Below, in pieces: positions 41,771 through 49,934 of a stretch of 64,000 bases of DNA. The notes below the pieces were generated by a model that saw nothing but the letters and a program-made list of their open reading frames with translations, was not told the origin of the DNA and did no database searches. The position numbers were made by a program, and so were the translations under genes. The stretch's first letter is position 1; every line of letters starts with the position of its first letter. This DNA is from Novosphingobium ginsenosidimutans (GTDB lineage: Bacteria; Pseudomonadota; Alphaproteobacteria; Sphingomonadales; Sphingomonadaceae): contig NZ_CP042345.1 of the NCBI RefSeq assembly GCF_007954425.1, positions 1,674,001-1,738,000 on the forward strand, read 5' to 3'.

Positions 41771-41886
41771 GCCGGCGGGGCGCTTGGCGATGGTAACGCG
41801 GCGGTTCTGGTAAGCGATGACACGTCTCCTGTATTTTCAGCGCACAGGTTAAGCGCCCGAATGCCGCCAACCAACTGGCAAAACCG

Positions 41887-41938
41887 CGTGGCAGAATGGC
41901 CACGCCCGCCCCTTCGCATAATATGCGTATACGTATGC
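41887..41938 (+). promoter_or_regulatory. Operator-like inverted repeats upstream of the TonB receptor
   Basis: CGTGGC-N6-GCCACG (41887-41904) is a perfect inverted repeat. It is followed by an unusually AT-rich segment with overlapping palindromes GCATAATATGC (41916-41926) and ATGCGTATACGTAT (41923-41936, one mismatch pair). In GC-rich surroundings this is a plausible promoter with regulator sites for the starch locus; such loci are often controlled by LacI-type proteins, none of which is in the window. Confidence 0.4.
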
Positions 41939-42073
41939 CATCTTCCTGCCGAGGCGGCTTGGCCCGTATCTGCAGGCTTCCACGGGAGGAGGAGCCGCAT
42001 ACCCGGCCTGATTCCGCATGGGGCATTGCGCCGGGGGACTGGACCTGTCGGCGCGGTTTAGGGAGAGTACATC

Positions 42074-44842
42074 GTGGCACTTCGCACCCGTCTTGCCGGT
42101 GGCCTTGGGGTATCGGCCATCGCACTTGCAATTTCCGCTGTGGCCATGCCCAGCGCCGCCTTCGCGCAGGATAGCGCTGAAGCTGATGAAGCCGCTGTCG
42201 AAGACGGCGCGATCATCGTCACCGGCTTCCGCGCATCGCTGGAAACCGCCGTCAACAAGAAGAAGACCTCGGAAGTGATCGTCGAATCGATCTCGGCCGA
42301 AGACATCGGCAAGCTGCCCGATGCTTCGATCGCGGAATCGATCGCCCGTCTGCCGGGTCTGACCTCGCAGCGCCTGTCGGGCCGGTCGAACTCGATCTCG
42401 ATCCGTGGTTTCGCCCCGGACTTCTCGACCACGCTGCTCAACGGCCGCGAGCAGACCTCGACCGGTGACAACCGCGCCGTCGAATACGATCAGTACCCTT
42501 CGGAAGTCGTCAGCCAGGTCAACGTCTACAAGACCCCGATGGCTTCGCTGATCGGCCAGGGCCTGTCCGGCACCGTCGACATGCGCACGATCCGCCCGCT
42601 CGACGCCGGCAAGCAAATCCTCACCATCGGTGCCCGCGGCTCCTATGCCGATCTCGGCAAGCTGAACGCCGGTTCGAAGGACTTCGGCTATCGCGTCAAC
42701 GCGCTCTATGTTGACCAGTTCGCCGATGACACCATCGGCATTGCGCTGGGCGCCTCGTACGTCGACGAACCTTACCAGATCCAGGAATTCAACGCCTGGG
42801 GTTACCCGACCGATGCCGGCGATGCCGTGATCGGTGGTTCGAAGTCCTACGTCACCAGCACCCAGCTGACCCGCTTCGGCCTTAATGGTACGCTGCAGTG
42901 GAAGCCCTCGAGCACCTTCACCACGACGCTTGATGCCTTCTACACCGATTTCAAGGATGACCAGATCAAGCGCGGCATCGAACTGCCGCTCTATTGGTCG
43001 GCCGCCACGCTGTCGAACCCGACCCGTAGCAACAAGTTCATCACTGCCGGTCAGTACAACGGCGTCAAGGGCGTGGTCCGCAACGACGTGTTCCAGCGCA
43101 ATGCCAAGCTCTACAGCTTCGGCTGGAACAACAAGTACGAAGGCGATGATGGCTGGAAGGCCGTGCTCGACCTGTCCTACTCGAAGACCGACCGTAACGA
43201 GCTGAACCTCGAATCGTACTCGGGCACCGGCCGTAACGCCGTCGGCGCCACCGACACGATCCGCTTTACCAGCGGCACCGAGGGCACCGTGTTCGCGCCG
43301 ACCCTCAACTACGGCGATTACAACCTGATCCTGCTGACCAGCCCGCAGGGTTGGGGTGGAAACCAGACCGCCCCTAATGGCACGACCATTATCAACGGCC
43401 AGGACGGCTACTACAACGACCGAATCGTCAAGGACGAGATCTGGCAGGCCCGCGCCGAAATTTCGAAGGACCTCGATGGCTTCATCTCGAGCGTTCAGGT
43501 CGGGGCGAACTACACCGATCGCTCGAAGAACCTGGTTCCGGATGAGTACTTCCTGGGCTTGACTGCCAACACCAATGGCACGACCAGTGTCGCGGTGCCC
43601 AGCCAGTTCCGCCTTGGAACGACCAACCTGTCCTTCCTCGGTTTGGGCCCGATGATCAGCTATGATCCGCTCGCGCTGCTTGACGCCGGGATCTACAAGC
43701 TAGTGCCCAACGCTTACGGCGACGTGGCGGTGAAGAGCTATGCGGTCAGCGAAAAGATCCTGACCCCTTACCTCCAGGCCAACCTGAAGGGTACGCTGGG
43801 TTCGGCTGACCTGACCGGCAACATCGGGGTCCAGGCCAATTTCACCGAACAGAAGTCGGTTGGCGCTTCGGCCACCTACCTTGGCGCGCTGCCGAATGGC
43901 GCTCCGAACATCGGTGTCCGCACGCAGTCTGACTCGGTTCGCTACACGGACATCCTGCCGAGCCTGAACCTCTCCTTGCGCTTCCCGAACGATATGGTGA
44001 TCCGCTTTGCCGCGGCGCGCGAGATCATCCGGCCGCGCATGGATGACATGAAGAACTCGCTGAACTTCAGCTACACCTTCGCCACAGTCGGGGGCGTGCC
44101 GACGGCCTTCATCACCGGTGGTTCGGGCAACCCGGACCTGCGTCCGTGGCGCGCCAATGCTATCGACCTGACCTTCGAAAAGTACTTCGGAACGAAGGGC
44201 TATCTGGCGCTGCAGCTGTTCTACAAGGATCTGAAGAGCTACGTTTACAACCAGGATATCGACATCCCGGCCTCGGAACTGGTGCTGGCGCCGCCGCCTC
44301 CGGGTATCGCGGTTGCTCCGGTTGCCAAGATCAATGTGCCGATCAATGGCAAGGGTGGCGAGCTTTATGGTGTCGAACTGGCCGGTACCCTGCCGTTTGA
44401 CACCTTAAGCCAGGCGCTGTCGGGCTTCGGGATCACGGGCGGTGTCTCTTACACCGAAACCAAGATCCTGCCGAACCCTGGTGGCAAGGCCGAAGATCTG
44501 CCGGGCTATTCGAAGTGGGTCGCCAACGGCACCCTGTTCTTCGAAAAGGGCGGCTTCAACGTCCGCGGCTCGATCCGTTACCGTTCGACCTTCGTGGGTG
44601 AAGTTTCGGGCTTTGCAGCCAACCGCGTCCGTCGCCGCGCTGCTCCGGAAACCATCATCGACGCCCAGATCGGTTATGACTTCCAGCCCGGTTCGGCGCT
44701 CGAAGGGCTCTCGCTCTACATCCAGGGCCAGAACCTGACGAACGAACCGTTCATCACCACCAATCCGGGCGATGTGCGCCAGGTGATCGACTACCAGCGT
44801 TATGGTCGCCGGTTCCTGGCAGGCTTCAACTACAAGTTCTGA
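42074..44842 (+). CDS. TonB-dependent outer-membrane receptor, carbohydrate type
   Basis: This 922-residue protein starts at a GTG behind GGGAGAG. A signal peptide is predicted to end near PSAAFAQ (about residue 32). The plug domain begins with AIIVTGFRASLETAVNKKK and continues SAEDIGKLPDASIAESIARLPG, the pattern of sphingomonad and xanthomonad sugar-uptake receptors. The barrel ends in ...RRFLAGFNYKF with the aromatic C-terminal residue needed for outer-membrane insertion. With amylases and an alpha-glucosidase downstream, it probably imports maltodextrins using TonB-ExbBD energy. It is separated from the halogenase gene by 125 bases with a stem-loop. Confidence 0.95.
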   Translation: MALRTRLAGGLGVSAIALAISAVAMPSAAFAQDSAEADEAAVEDGAIIVTGFRASLETAVNKKKTSEVIVESISAEDIGKLPDASIAESIARLPGLTSQRLSGRSNSISIRGFAPDFSTTLLNGREQTSTGDNRAVEYDQYPSEVVSQVNVYKTPMASLIGQGLSGTVDMRTIRPLDAGKQILTIGARGSYADLGKLNAGSKDFGYRVNALYVDQFADDTIGIALGASYVDEPYQIQEFNAWGYPTDAGDAVIGGSKSYVTSTQLTRFGLNGTLQWKPSSTFTTTLDAFYTDFKDDQIKRGIELPLYWSAATLSNPTRSNKFITAGQYNGVKGVVRNDVFQRNAKLYSFGWNNKYEGDDGWKAVLDLSYSKTDRNELNLESYSGTGRNAVGATDTIRFTSGTEGTVFAPTLNYGDYNLILLTSPQGWGGNQTAPNGTTIINGQDGYYNDRIVKDEIWQARAEISKDLDGFISSVQVGANYTDRSKNLVPDEYFLGLTANTNGTTSVAVPSQFRLGTTNLSFLGLGPMISYDPLALLDAGIYKLVPNAYGDVAVKSYAVSEKILTPYLQANLKGTLGSADLTGNIGVQANFTEQKSVGASATYLGALPNGAPNIGVRTQSDSVRYTDILPSLNLSLRFPNDMVIRFAAAREIIRPRMDDMKNSLNFSYTFATVGGVPTAFITGGSGNPDLRPWRANAIDLTFEKYFGTKGYLALQLFYKDLKSYVYNQDIDIPASELVLAPPPPGIAVAPVAKINVPINGKGGELYGVELAGTLPFDTLSQALSGFGITGGVSYTETKILPNPGGKAEDLPGYSKWVANGTLFFEKGGFNVRGSIRYRSTFVGEVSGFAANRVRRRAAPETIIDAQIGYDFQPGSALEGLSLYIQGQNLTNEPFITTNPGDVRQVIDYQRYGRRFLAGFNYKF

Positions 44843-44858
44843 AGTCCATGAGGGGGGA

Positions 44859-44899
44859 GATGGGGTTTCCGGCACGGGTCGCACCGCCGGAGCCCCATC
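44859..44899 (+). promoter_or_regulatory. Stem-loop between TonB receptor and halogenase genes
   Basis: GATGGGG (44859-44865) pairs with CCCCATC (44893-44899), and inside it CCGGC (44869-44873) pairs with GCCGG (44886-44890). There is no T-run afterwards, so it is a leaky terminator, processing site or 3'-stabiliser rather than a classical intrinsic terminator. It could keep the receptor mRNA more abundant than the downstream enzyme mRNA. Confidence 0.55.
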
Positions 44900-44967
44900 G
44901 ATCTTCGCTTGATTATCCAGTCCAATACGAGACTAACGCGCGGACAAATTGCGCGCGGAGATGACCC

Positions 44968-46470
44968 ATGGGTGATGGCAGGCCATATCGGATAGTCATC
45001 CTCGGCGGCGGGACCGCCGGCTGGATGAGCGCAGCCGCCCTGGCACGGTTTGCCCCGGCCACCCATTCGATTACCCTGATCGAGAGCGAGGCAATCGGCA
45101 CCGTTGGCGTCGGCGAGGCGACGATCCCCGCGATCATGCTGTTCAACCAGGCGCTTGAGCTCGACGAGGCCGAGTTCCTGCGTGAGACGATGGGCTCATT
45201 CAAGCTCGGCATCGAATTTGCCGGCTGGCTGAAGCCCGGTCACTCCTACATGCACGCCTTTGGCGAGGTTGGCCGCCAGCTTGGCCTGCTGCCATTCCGC
45301 CACTATTGGGCGCGCGGCCGCAAGCTTGGACTGGCTAAGCCCCTGGCGCATTATTCGCCGAACGAACTGGCTGCCCGCACCGGCCGGGCCGGGCCGGGCG
45401 CGCCGGGCGTTTCGCTGCCTTATGCCTATCACTTCGATGCCGGGCTCTATGCCGGCTATCTGCGCCGCTATGCCGAAGCGCGCGGCGTTACTCGTCATGA
45501 AGGCAAGATCGCCTCGGTCCAGCGCGCCGAGAGTGGTGATATCGCCGCGGTGACGACCGACGATGGCCGCAGCTTTGAAGGTGACTTCTTCATCGATTGC
45601 TCGGGCTTCCGCGGTCTGCTGATCGAGCAGGAACTGGGCGCCGGCTATGAGGACTGGCGCCATTGGCTGCCGTGCGACCGCGCGGTCGCCGTGCCCTGTG
45701 CGGCCTCGGGTGATTTCACGCCCTACACCCGCTCAACCGCCCGCTCGGCCGGGTGGCAATGGCGCATTCCGCTGCAGCACCGGATCGGCAACGGCCATGT
45801 CTATTGCAGCGAGTTCATTTCGGATGATGAGGCGACGGCGGTGCTGCTGGCCAATCTCGATGGTCCGCCTGCTGCCGATCCGCGCCCGCTGCAGTTCGTC
45901 ACCGGACGGCGGCGCAAGTTCTGGGACCGCAATGTCCTGGCTGTCGGCCTGTCGAGCGGGTTCATGGAGCCGCTGGAATCGACCTCGATCCACCTGATCC
46001 AATCGACCATCACACGCTTCCTCACGGTCCTGCCGGGCGGTCCGGTCGACGATGCGGTGCGCGACGGCTTCAACCGCCGCGCCGCCCTGGAGTTTGAGCG
46101 GATCCGCGATTTCCTGATCCTGCATTACTGGGCCAACCAGCGCCACGGCGAGCCGTTCTGGGATCACTGCCGCAACATGGACCTGCCGGACAGCCTCAAG
46201 GCCCGGATCGAAGAGTTCCAGGCCGCCTGCGTGATCCAGCCCAGTGCTGATGAGCTGTTCACCGAGGTGGGCTGGCTCCAGGTCATGGTCGGCCAGGGGC
46301 TGGAGCCCGCCAGCTGGAACCCGATCGCCGATGGCCTGTCTGACGCCGATCTTGGCCGGTTTCTGGACGGCGTTGAGCGCGCCGCAATCGAGGCCGTCCG
46401 GCCGATGCCGCAACATATCGACTATCTAGCCTCGCTGGTCACGGCTGAGGCTGCAAGGGGAGCTGCCTGA
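44968..46470 (+). CDS. Flavin-dependent halogenase, tryptophan-halogenase family
   Basis: This 500-residue protein has the FAD fold VILGGGTAGWM at residues 9-20, the halogenase signature GWQWRIP (262-268), the catalytic Lys79 in SFKLGIEF and a Glu337 in PLESTSI, matching the active-site Lys and Glu of PrnA/RebH. All residues needed for hypohalous-acid chemistry therefore look intact. It needs reduced FAD from a separate reductase. Homologues sit beside TonB receptors in many polysaccharide loci of sphingomonads, Caulobacter and Xanthomonas; some such as BrvH halogenate free indole. The physiological substrate here is unknown. It overlaps the amylase gene by one base. Confidence 0.93.
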   Translation: MGDGRPYRIVILGGGTAGWMSAAALARFAPATHSITLIESEAIGTVGVGEATIPAIMLFNQALELDEAEFLRETMGSFKLGIEFAGWLKPGHSYMHAFGEVGRQLGLLPFRHYWARGRKLGLAKPLAHYSPNELAARTGRAGPGAPGVSLPYAYHFDAGLYAGYLRRYAEARGVTRHEGKIASVQRAESGDIAAVTTDDGRSFEGDFFIDCSGFRGLLIEQELGAGYEDWRHWLPCDRAVAVPCAASGDFTPYTRSTARSAGWQWRIPLQHRIGNGHVYCSEFISDDEATAVLLANLDGPPAADPRPLQFVTGRRRKFWDRNVLAVGLSSGFMEPLESTSIHLIQSTITRFLTVLPGGPVDDAVRDGFNRRAALEFERIRDFLILHYWANQRHGEPFWDHCRNMDLPDSLKARIEEFQAACVIQPSADELFTEVGWLQVMVGQGLEPASWNPIADGLSDADLGRFLDGVERAAIEAVRPMPQHIDYLASLVTAEAARGAA

Positions 46471-48299
46471 TGATCCGTACGCTTGGCCTTGCGCTCGCCG
46501 CGCTGTCGCTTTCCGCCCCGCTCGCTGCGCAGGAAAGTCCGGCCAAGGCCGAATTGCGCGCGCGTACGCCGAACGAGGAGATCGTCTACTTCGTCCTGCC
46601 TGACCGGTTCGAGAACGGCGATCCGAAGAACGATACGGGCGGGATCAAGGGTGACCGCCTGAAGCACGGCTTCGATCCGGTGCACAAGGGCTTCTACCAT
46701 GGCGGAGATCTCAAGGGGCTAACCAGCCGGCTCGATTACATTCAGGGGCTGGGTGCGACCGCGATCTGGTTTGCGCCAATCTTCAAGAACAAGCCGGTCC
46801 AGGGTCCCAAGGGTGACGAGAGCGCTGGTTACCACGGCTATTGGGTGACCGACTTCACCCAGGTCGATCCGCACTTTGGCACGAACGAGGACTTCAAGGC
46901 CTTCGTCGATGCCGCCCATGCCCGCGGCATGAAGGTCTACATGGACATCATCGCCAACCACACGGCCGATGTGATCCAGTACCGCGAAGGCGGGGACTAT
47001 GCCTATCGCGGCAAGGCCGACTATCCCTATTCGCGCCGCGGCGGCGTGGGCGGCGCACCGATCAATCCGGGCTTCAACGGCGATGCCGATGCCAGCCCGG
47101 AAAACTGGGCAAAGCTGACCGATCCGACCTGGGCCTATACCCCCTTCGTGCCGAAGGAAGAGGCCAATGTGAAGGTGCCGGCCTGGCTCAACGATCCGAT
47201 CTATTACCACAACCGCGGCAACACCAACTGGGTGGGCGAGAGCGCCGTGTTCGGCGACTTTGTTGGCCTTGACGATATCGCGACCGAGCACCCGCGCGTC
47301 ATTTCCGGGATGATCGAGATCTACGGCAGCTGGATCGAACGTTTCGGCATCGACGGCTTCCGGATCGATACGGCCAAGCACGTCAATCCCGAGTTCTGGC
47401 GCGCCTTCGTGCCGGCGATGGAGCGGATTGCCCGCGACAAGGGCATTCCCAACTTCCACATCTTCGGCGAGGTGGCGACGCAGGATGTCGATCCGGCGCT
47501 GCTGGCGCGCTGGACGCGCATGGGCGGGCTTACTTCAAACCTCGACATGGCCTTTGCCAGTGCGGTGGTGCAGACCACCTCGGGCAAACTTGGCACGGCT
47601 GTGCTGGCCCGCCTGTTCGAGGATGACCTACTTTACCAAGGCGGTGAGAAGGGGGCGCTCAACCTGCCGACTTTCCTCGGCAACCATGATTTTGGCCGTT
47701 TTGCGATGTTCGTGAAGCAGTTCAATCCCGGCATCAGCCAGGACGAACTGCTGGCCCGTGTCATGCTCGGCAATGCCATGCTGCTCACCCTGCGCGGCGT
47801 GCCCGTGATTTACTATGGCGACGAACAGGGCTTCGTCTCGGACGGTAACGACCAGCTGGCGCGCGAGGACATGTTCCCGTCCAAGGTCGCGGTCTATAAC
47901 GACAATGACCTGATCGGCACCGATGCGACCACGGCCCAGGCCAACTTCGATCGTAATCACCCGCTCTACCGCCAGATCGCGACGCTTGCCGAAGTGCGCA
48001 AGGCAACGCCCGCGCTCTATGCCGGTGCGACGATCAGCCGCGCCTTTTCGGACAAGCCGGGGCTCTATGCCGTGTCGCGGATCGATCCTGAAACGGCGCA
48101 GGAAGTGGTGCTGGCCTTCAACACCTCGAACCAGCCTGTTACCCAGCGGATTGGAACCGAGCCGCGCAGCCTGACCTTCAAGCCACTGGCTGGCCAGTGC
48201 GCGCTGACCGCTGACGCTCCCGGCAGCCTGACCATTACCCTGCCGCCGTTCGGCTATGCCGTCTGCGCGGCGCAGGAATCCAACGTGAGTTCCAAATGA
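46470..48299 (+). CDS. Secreted alpha-amylase-family glycoside hydrolase (GH13)
   Basis: This 609-residue enzyme has a Sec signal peptide ending around APLAAQ (residue 21), so it acts in the periplasm. The four GH13 regions are present: MDIIANH (158-164), GFRIDTAKH with nucleophile Asp300, IFGEV with acid/base Glu334, and LGNHD with Asp407. It should cut alpha-1,4 links in maltodextrins entering through the TonB receptor. It overlaps the next GH13 by four bases. The exact GH13 subfamily (cyclomaltodextrinase, maltogenic or alpha-amylase) is uncertain. Confidence 0.93.
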   Translation: MIRTLGLALAALSLSAPLAAQESPAKAELRARTPNEEIVYFVLPDRFENGDPKNDTGGIKGDRLKHGFDPVHKGFYHGGDLKGLTSRLDYIQGLGATAIWFAPIFKNKPVQGPKGDESAGYHGYWVTDFTQVDPHFGTNEDFKAFVDAAHARGMKVYMDIIANHTADVIQYREGGDYAYRGKADYPYSRRGGVGGAPINPGFNGDADASPENWAKLTDPTWAYTPFVPKEEANVKVPAWLNDPIYYHNRGNTNWVGESAVFGDFVGLDDIATEHPRVISGMIEIYGSWIERFGIDGFRIDTAKHVNPEFWRAFVPAMERIARDKGIPNFHIFGEVATQDVDPALLARWTRMGGLTSNLDMAFASAVVQTTSGKLGTAVLARLFEDDLLYQGGEKGALNLPTFLGNHDFGRFAMFVKQFNPGISQDELLARVMLGNAMLLTLRGVPVIYYGDEQGFVSDGNDQLAREDMFPSKVAVYNDNDLIGTDATTAQANFDRNHPLYRQIATLAEVRKATPALYAGATISRAFSDKPGLYAVSRIDPETAQEVVLAFNTSNQPVTQRIGTEPRSLTFKPLAGQCALTADAPGSLTITLPPFGYAVCAAQESNVSSK

Positions 48300-49933
48300 A
48301 TCGCCTGACCCGAATTGAATCCGCCGGCCAGGATCAGGTCGGCCATGAATGGTGGCGCGGTGCGGCGATCTACCAGATCTATCCGCGCAGCTTTCGCGAT
48401 TCCAATGGCGACGGGATTGGCGATCTGCCCGGGATCACCGAGCGGCTCGATTACGTCGCCAAGCTGGGCGTCGATGCAATCTGGATCTCGCCCTTCTTCA
48501 CCTCGCCGATGGCCGATTTCGGCTATGACGTGGCCGATTACTGCGGCGTCGATCCGATCTTCGGGACGCTGGCCGATTTCGACGCCCTGGTTGCCCGCGC
48601 GCATGAGCTGGGCCTACGCGTCACGATCGATCAGGTCTATTCGCACACCTCGGACCAGCACGCCTGGTTTATCGAGAGCCGCGCCAGCCGGGATAATCCC
48701 AAGGCGGACTGGTTCGTCTGGGCCGATGCCAAGCCCGATGGCTCGCCGCCGACCAACTGGCAGTCGGTCTTCGGCGGTCCAGCCTGGACCTGGGATGCGC
48801 GGCGCTGCCAGTATTACCTGCACAACTTCCTCTCCAGCCAGCCGCAATTGAACTGCCATAACCCGGCGGTGCAGGATGCCCTCCTCGGCGTGGCGCAGTT
48901 CTGGCTGGATCGCGGCGTCGATGGCTTCAGGATCGATGCGTTGAACTTTGCGATGCACGATCCGCTGCTGCGCGATAACCCGCCGGCCGAATGCGATGGC
49001 AAGCCGCGCACGCGTCCGTTCGATTTCCAGCAGCAGCTGTACAACCAGTCGCACGCCGACATTCCGCGTTTCATCGAGCGGATCCGCGGCCTGACCAACC
49101 GCTATCCCGGCATCTTCACCGTGGCCGAAGTGGGCGGCAAGGATGCCGAGCGCGAGATGAAGCTGTTCACGAGCGGTGAAGCGCGGCTCAACAGCGCGTA
49201 TGGCTTCGATTTCCTCTATGCCAGCCAGTTGACCCCTGCCGTAGTCGCTCGCGCGCTGGAACAGTGGCCCGATGGACCTGACATCGGCTGGCCCAGCTGG
49301 GCCTTCGAAAACCACGACGCCCCGCGCGCGCTCTCGCGCTGGTGCACGCCCGATCAGCGCGAGGCCTTTGCCCGGCTGAAGGTGACGCTGCTTGCCGCAC
49401 TGCGCGGCAATATCATCGTCTACCAGGGTGAAGAGCTGGGGCTGACCCAGGTCGAGATCCCATTCGAGCAGCTGCAGGACCCCGAAGCGATTGCCAATTG
49501 GCCGCTGACCCTGGCCCGCGATGGTGCCCGGACCCCGCTGCCGTGGCAGGCGCAGAGCGAGCAGGGCGGCTTTACCGCCAGCTCAGCCCCCTGGCTGCCG
49601 CTGGGCGAGGAGAACATGGCCCGGGCGGTTGACCGGCAGGACAACGATCCGGCCTCGCTGCTCAACCTCACCCGCAGCCTGCTGGCGCTGCGCCACCAGA
49701 CCCCGGCGCTCCGCAATGGCACTTGCGAAGTGGTCTTGGCCGACGCGGCGCGGCTGGTCCTGCGCCGCACATCGGGCGGCGCGAGCGTGCTGGCAGTCTT
49801 CAATATCTCCGCTGCCGATCCGGGCTGGCCGGAAGGCCTCAGCACCGCCGGCACCCCACTCTTCGCGGTCAACGGGGCAGAACCCAGCCGCTTGCCCGCC
49901 TTCGGGGCGGTTCTCATCCGGGAGAGCAATTGA
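48296..49933 (+). CDS. Alpha-glucosidase, GH13 oligo-1,6-glucosidase type
   Basis: This 545-residue enzyme opens WWRGAAIYQIYPRSFRDSNG, the hallmark of the oligo-1,6-glucosidase/alpha-glucosidase branch (GH13_23-like). Catalytic residues are nucleophile Asp214 in GFRIDAL, Glu278 in TVAEVG and Asp341 in ENHD. No signal peptide is seen, so it acts in the cytoplasm on transported oligosaccharides. It starts at 48296 in overlap with the upstream GH13 stop, and the next gene starts one base after its stop. Confidence 0.94.
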   Translation: MNRLTRIESAGQDQVGHEWWRGAAIYQIYPRSFRDSNGDGIGDLPGITERLDYVAKLGVDAIWISPFFTSPMADFGYDVADYCGVDPIFGTLADFDALVARAHELGLRVTIDQVYSHTSDQHAWFIESRASRDNPKADWFVWADAKPDGSPPTNWQSVFGGPAWTWDARRCQYYLHNFLSSQPQLNCHNPAVQDALLGVAQFWLDRGVDGFRIDALNFAMHDPLLRDNPPAECDGKPRTRPFDFQQQLYNQSHADIPRFIERIRGLTNRYPGIFTVAEVGGKDAEREMKLFTSGEARLNSAYGFDFLYASQLTPAVVARALEQWPDGPDIGWPSWAFENHDAPRALSRWCTPDQREAFARLKVTLLAALRGNIIVYQGEELGLTQVEIPFEQLQDPEAIANWPLTLARDGARTPLPWQAQSEQGGFTASSAPWLPLGEENMARAVDRQDNDPASLLNLTRSLLALRHQTPALRNGTCEVVLADAARLVLRRTSGGASVLAVFNISAADPGWPEGLSTAGTPLFAVNGAEPSRLPAFGAVLIRESN

Positions 49934-49934
49934 C

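Noticed and set aside
40478..42061. 527-codon open frame crossing the Rieske, MDR and TonB promoter region
   Set aside because: It covers the opposite strand of two real genes and a regulatory region; low-complexity product without domains.
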